Of a DNA stretch of 20,166 bases, positions 16,600 through 20,166 are shown piece after piece. Position 1 is the stretch's first letter. The number at the start of each line of letters is the position of its first letter. The notes under the pieces were generated by a model. It was not told the DNA's origin, ran no database searches, and saw only the letters and a program-made list of their open reading frames with translations. The DNA lies in contig CACWYF010000002.1 in NCBI GenBank assembly GCA_902765035.1, positions 1-20,166 on the forward strand, read 5' to 3'. This DNA comes from an uncultured Eubacteriales bacterium. GTDB lineage: Bacteria; Bacillota; Clostridia; Peptostreptococcales; Anaerovoracaceae. The translations under genes were made by a program, and so were the position numbers.

Positions 16600-19500
16600 A
16601 TGCTTGAACTGAAGAACATTTCCAAGGAATATAAGACGGGCGCCGAGGTGGTCCATGCTCTGAAGGGCATAGACCTCGCTTTCCGTGAGAGCGAGTTCGT
16701 CTCGATCCTGGGACCTTCAGGATGCGGCAAGACTACGATGCTGAACATCCTCGGAGGACTTGACCAGTATACGGACGGCGACCTTGTAATAGACGGCATC
16801 AGCACCAAGGAGTACAAGGACGCGGACTGGGATGCGTACAGAAACGACACGATAGGTTTCGTATTCCAGAGCTACAACCTGATCTCACATCAGACGGTGC
16901 TTGCCAATGTTGAGCTTGCGCTGACTCTTTCAGGTGTATCCGCAGGGGAGAGAAAACAGAGGGCGATACAGGCTCTTGAGCAGGTAGGCCTGGGAGACCA
17001 GATATACAAGAAGCCGGCACAGATGTCTGGCGGACAGGTGCAGAGAGTTGCGATAGCGCGTGCACTCATAAATGACCCGGACATAATCCTTGCTGATGAG
17101 CCGACCGGTGCGCTGGACTCCGAGACCAGCATCCAGGTAATGGCCATCCTAAAGGAGATATCCAGAAACAAGCTGGTCATAATGGTAACGCACAACCCTG
17201 AACTTGCCGAGGAGTATTCCACCAGGATAGTAAGGCTGTCTGACGGACAGGTCATCAGCGACTCCGATCCGTTCGTACCGGGAACAGAGCCTGTGATGCT
17301 CAGTGCAGGAGCCCTTCCTGCAGCAGGAGCAGCGGCAGGACTGGCCGGAGCTGATGCGGCGGACGTTCCGAAACGGGCTGCAAGAAGAGCGAGCGGAAGA
17401 CATAATAAGTCGATGTCAATGAAGACCGCGCTGCAGCTGTCGCTGAACAACCTCATGACCAAGAAGGCCAGGACTCTGCTCACGGCGTTTGCCGGCAGCA
17501 TCGGTATCATCGGCATCGCGCTCATACTTTCGGTATCCAACGGATTCCAGAAGTACATAGATAAACTCGAAGAGGATACACTCTCGTCCTATCCTCTGAC
17601 GATACAGTCCGAGACCGCGGACATGACATCCATGATCACGGCTTTTGCCACAAACGCCCAGGACACTGAAGGTGAGGAATCCGGCGACCGGATCCATGAG
17701 CAGCAGATCATGACGGATCTGCTGGCAAGTGTCGGAAGCAATGACCTCGCGGCATTCAAGAAGAGGCTGGATGCTGACATGGGCAAAATCGGCAAGTGGT
17801 TCAATGCGTACGATTACTCATACGGGCTGTCAGTAAACATATACTCGACGGATATGAAGTACGGCCCGCTGAGAGTCAGCCCGGGCTCGATCATGCAGTC
17901 GTACATGAGCGGCTTCCAGCAGAACAACTTCTCGATGATGAACACAGACGTATTCTTCCAGATGATGGACAACGAGAAGCTGCTGAAATCCCAGTATAAA
18001 GTGCTCGCAGGAAAGTGGCCTGAAAAGTACAACGAGCTGCTGCTCGTCCTCGACAGCGAAGACCAGCTCAATGACTACATAGTCTACACGCTCGGCCTCC
18101 GCGACCCTCAGGAACTGAAGGACATGATCAACGATGTCATGAACGGCAAAGAGGTCGAGAACACCAATGAAAAGCTCGAATGGACCTACGATGACTTCAT
18201 CGGCAAGGAGTTTGCCCTTGTTCATGCCTGCGATACATTCAGACGCAACTCTTCCTATGCTGTATGGGAGGATATGACCGATGACGAGGCATACATGGAG
18301 AATCTGATCAAGGAATCAGAGAAGCTTCATATAACCGGTATAGTCTGTGCGAAGGAAGCCAGTGCTGCCAATGCCATGGAGTCTGGCGTAGGATACCTTC
18401 CGGCCCTGACACATCACATGATCGACTATGCCAAGGAGTCAGAAATAGTCAGGATACAGCGCGCCAACAAGAACACTGACGTTTTCTCGGGCAAAAGCTT
18501 CGAGTCGATCCGCAACAATACCGATGAGGGGCTCGGCTTCGATGACATGATCAGCATCGACGAGAACAAGCTGAAGCAGGCGTTCGGCGGCAACATGAAC
18601 ATGAAGGCGCTCGAAAAGGCCATCCGCAAGACCGGAGACGACGAGCTCAAAAAGCTGATGAATCAGGATTCAGCGGAGAAGATAGAAGAAGATGTCAATT
18701 CCGCACTCCGCACCGGATGCAACGGAATGATAGACTACATAGTTGAGCAGTATAAGAAAGATCCTGCGAACTTCAAGTTCAATGATGATCTTGTCACTGC
18801 AGCTCTCGGAGAGAACCTGAACAGCGGCAAGCATGCACAGGTAGTAAACGGCCTTCTTAAAGGATATGCCGAGCTTCTCAAAGCATCGGGACCGCAGATC
18901 ATGGCGGGTATAGCTGCTGCATCTGACCCTGCGGCTGCGCAGGCGCTGCTGGCTCAGCAGATAGCTCAGCAGACAGGCGGTGTGATCACAGCAGATCAGG
19001 CCATGCAGCTTCTCAATACCGGAGTAAATAAGGAAGCCATAATGGCTCTTATCCCGGATATGACTGAGGAGGCGGCAGAAGCTCTTGCCGGACAGATCAA
19101 CAGGATGGTAGAAGAGCAGGCACAGGCCGATCCGGCTCAGATGCTTAAGGACGGCCTGTCGCAGACCGTGGATCCGTATGTGACCAACAGTGAGGTGCAG
19201 AACGGCATCAAACAGTACGGCGAAGGTATCCAGGCCATGCAGATGGCTCAGGAAGTATACCCTGCACTCGGCAAGGTAGCCGCTGCAGTCGGAAGCCAGT
19301 TCAATGTCGATCCGTCGCTTATTGCTTCGGCCTTCCAGATGAAGATGGATGAGGATGAGATCACACGGCTCATAACGGCATATGTATCCGGAGGACAGGA
19401 GACGAGTTATGACTCCAACCTCAGGAAACTCGGATATGCGGATCTCGCCAACCCGATGGCGATGTCCTTCTATCTCAAGGACTTTGAGTCCAAGGAGAGC

Positions 19501-20028
19501 TTCCTGAAGTATATAGATGACTACAATCAGGAGATGCAGGACAACGGCGATGAGGACATGGTCATCAGCTACACGGATATAACCGGCGTCATGATCAAGT
19601 CGGTCAAGACGATCACCAATGCCGTCAGCTATGTTCTTATAGCATTCGTGGCGATTTCACTGATCGTATCCTCGATCATGATCGGAGTCATCACCTACAT
19701 CTCGGTACTTGAGCGTACCAAGGAGATCGGTATCCTGAGGGCTATCGGAGCATCCAAGAAGGATATCTCCAGGATATTCAACGCAGAGACTATAATAGTC
19801 GGTCTGTGCGCAGGTGTCATAGGAATAGCGGCGAGCCTGCTCCTCCTGATACCTATAAACCACATACTGTTAAATCTCACCAAGATAGTTTCACTCAGGG
19901 CCATCCTGCCGCCGGCAGGAGGAGTAATACTGATACTCATCAGTATATTCCTCACTTACATCGCGGGACTCATCCCGTCAGGCATGGCTGCAAGAAAGAA
20001 TCCTGTCGAGGCTCTCAGGACCGAATAG
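16600..20028 (+). CDS. Fused ABC transporter ATPase/permease, MacB/FtsX type
   Basis: A 1142-residue membrane protein. Residues 1-225 are an ABC ATPase of the LolD/MacB type: Walker A GPSGCGKTT (38-46), signature MSGGQ (142-146), Walker B ILADE (163-167) and the H-loop THNP. An Ala-rich linker (about 230-265) leads to the first membrane helix (about 292-311). A very large extracellular domain (about 312-1005) follows, then three helices (about 1010-1032, 1060-1082, 1105-1128) with the FtsX-type ERTKEIGILRAIGASK loop between the first two of them. Four helices fit the type VII ABC mechanism, which drives extracellular work or export without a classic channel. The extracellular part is far larger than in MacB and has an Ala/Gln-rich section after residue 768. 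The ribosome site is weak (AAAGGA, distant). The substrate is unknown; peptide or antibiotic export, or lipoprotein or envelope handling, are possible. Confidence 0.92.
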   Translation: MLELKNISKEYKTGAEVVHALKGIDLAFRESEFVSILGPSGCGKTTMLNILGGLDQYTDGDLVIDGISTKEYKDADWDAYRNDTIGFVFQSYNLISHQTVLANVELALTLSGVSAGERKQRAIQALEQVGLGDQIYKKPAQMSGGQVQRVAIARALINDPDIILADEPTGALDSETSIQVMAILKEISRNKLVIMVTHNPELAEEYSTRIVRLSDGQVISDSDPFVPGTEPVMLSAGALPAAGAAAGLAGADAADVPKRAARRASGRHNKSMSMKTALQLSLNNLMTKKARTLLTAFAGSIGIIGIALILSVSNGFQKYIDKLEEDTLSSYPLTIQSETADMTSMITAFATNAQDTEGEESGDRIHEQQIMTDLLASVGSNDLAAFKKRLDADMGKIGKWFNAYDYSYGLSVNIYSTDMKYGPLRVSPGSIMQSYMSGFQQNNFSMMNTDVFFQMMDNEKLLKSQYKVLAGKWPEKYNELLLVLDSEDQLNDYIVYTLGLRDPQELKDMINDVMNGKEVENTNEKLEWTYDDFIGKEFALVHACDTFRRNSSYAVWEDMTDDEAYMENLIKESEKLHITGIVCAKEASAANAMESGVGYLPALTHHMIDYAKESEIVRIQRANKNTDVFSGKSFESIRNNTDEGLGFDDMISIDENKLKQAFGGNMNMKALEKAIRKTGDDELKKLMNQDSAEKIEEDVNSALRTGCNGMIDYIVEQYKKDPANFKFNDDLVTAALGENLNSGKHAQVVNGLLKGYAELLKASGPQIMAGIAAASDPAAAQALLAQQIAQQTGGVITADQAMQLLNTGVNKEAIMALIPDMTEEAAEALAGQINRMVEEQAQADPAQMLKDGLSQTVDPYVTNSEVQNGIKQYGEGIQAMQMAQEVYPALGKVAAAVGSQFNVDPSLIASAFQMKMDEDEITRLITAYVSGGQETSYDSNLRKLGYADLANPMAMSFYLKDFESKESFLKYIDDYNQEMQDNGDEDMVISYTDITGVMIKSVKTITNAVSYVLIAFVAISLIVSSIMIGVITYISVLERTKEIGILRAIGASKKDISRIFNAETIIVGLCAGVIGIAASLLLLIPINHILLNLTKIVSLRAILPPAGGVILILISIFLTYIAGLIPSGMAARKNPVEALRTE

Positions 20029-20036
20029 AGAAATGC

Positions 20037-20065
20037 AAAGCGGGCGGGCCGTATGGCCCGCTTTT
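20037..20065 (+). terminator. Intrinsic terminator after the ABC gene
   Basis: AAAGCGGGC (20037-20045) pairs with GCCCGCTTT (20056-20064), ending in TTTT. An alternative inner stem GGGCC / GGCCC exists. Confidence 0.85.
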
Positions 20066-20067
20066 GC

Positions 20068-20166
20068 GTGTATGACGGGCATGCCGTCAGTCTGTGGTGA
20101 AAGTCCATAAGGGGCGCAGTTGCCGACGAACCCTAAAGTGAATTGCAAGGTTTGCATCGTGAGGTG
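20068..20166 (+). mobile_element. 5' end of a group II intron (partial, continues beyond window)
   Basis: After the terminator the sequence changes character. It begins GTGTATG, resembling the GUGYG 5' end of group II introns, then makes a hairpin TGACGG / CCGTCA (20073-20089). Next come GGTGAAAGTCC, GCCGACGAACCC and GCATCGTGAGGTG, phrases I recognise from domain I of bacterial group II introns that carry a reverse transcriptase (LtrA type). The reverse transcriptase itself would lie beyond the window. The exact 5' boundary and the intron class are uncertain. The identification rests on remembered similarity, not on a full secondary structure. Confidence 0.6.

Noticed and set aside
1..20166. 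CRISPR array, tRNA or rRNA genes
   Set aside because: No regularly spaced repeats, cloverleaf sequences or conserved rRNA segments were seen on either strand.

Overview
The window looks like a chromosomal segment of an anaerobic member of the Bacillota, class Clostridia. The signs are strong purine-rich Shine-Dalgarno sites, many intrinsic hairpin-plus-U-run terminators, a Re-type citrate synthase, a citrate lyase cluster and a eukaryote-like NADP isocitrate dehydrogenase. I see no rRNA, tRNA or CRISPR array. Fourteen protein genes can be supported; thirteen are on the + strand and only trpS is on the - strand.

Left part (1-2160): trpS (tryptophanyl-tRNA synthetase) runs leftward into a set of hairpins. 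Diverging from it is a small stand-alone flavodoxin-like protein, which ends at an intrinsic terminator.

Centre (2200-12590), the core of the window: a Re-citrate synthase-like gene forms its own unit, with a promoter candidate upstream and a strong terminator downstream. It is followed by a tight seven-gene cluster: aconitase-family hydratase, citD, citE, citF, icd, citC and a fused citXG. Genes in this run overlap or lie at most 37 bases apart, so they are probably co-transcribed. Together the products could make citrate from acetyl-CoA and oxaloacetate, isomerise it and oxidise it to 2-oxoglutarate (for glutamate). They could also cleave citrate to acetate and oxaloacetate with a fully equipped citrate lyase: acyl carrier, both catalytic subunits, the acetylating ligase, and both enzymes that build and attach the prosthetic group. 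Having a citrate-forming and a citrate-splitting enzyme side by side, with icd placed inside the lyase genes, is the most interesting feature here. The direction of flux cannot be read from sequence.

Right part (12600-20070): an AEC-family permease with its own extended -10 promoter is a candidate organic-acid carrier for the citrate module. Next come an MntP-type manganese exporter starting at TTG, a secreted GH20 beta-N-acetylhexosaminidase whose start overlaps the end of mntP, and a very long fused ABC ATPase/permease of the MacB/FtsX type with an unusually large extracellular domain.

Right edge (about 20068-20166): just after the ABC gene's terminator the sequence resembles the 5' end (domain I) of a group II intron, which continues beyond the window.
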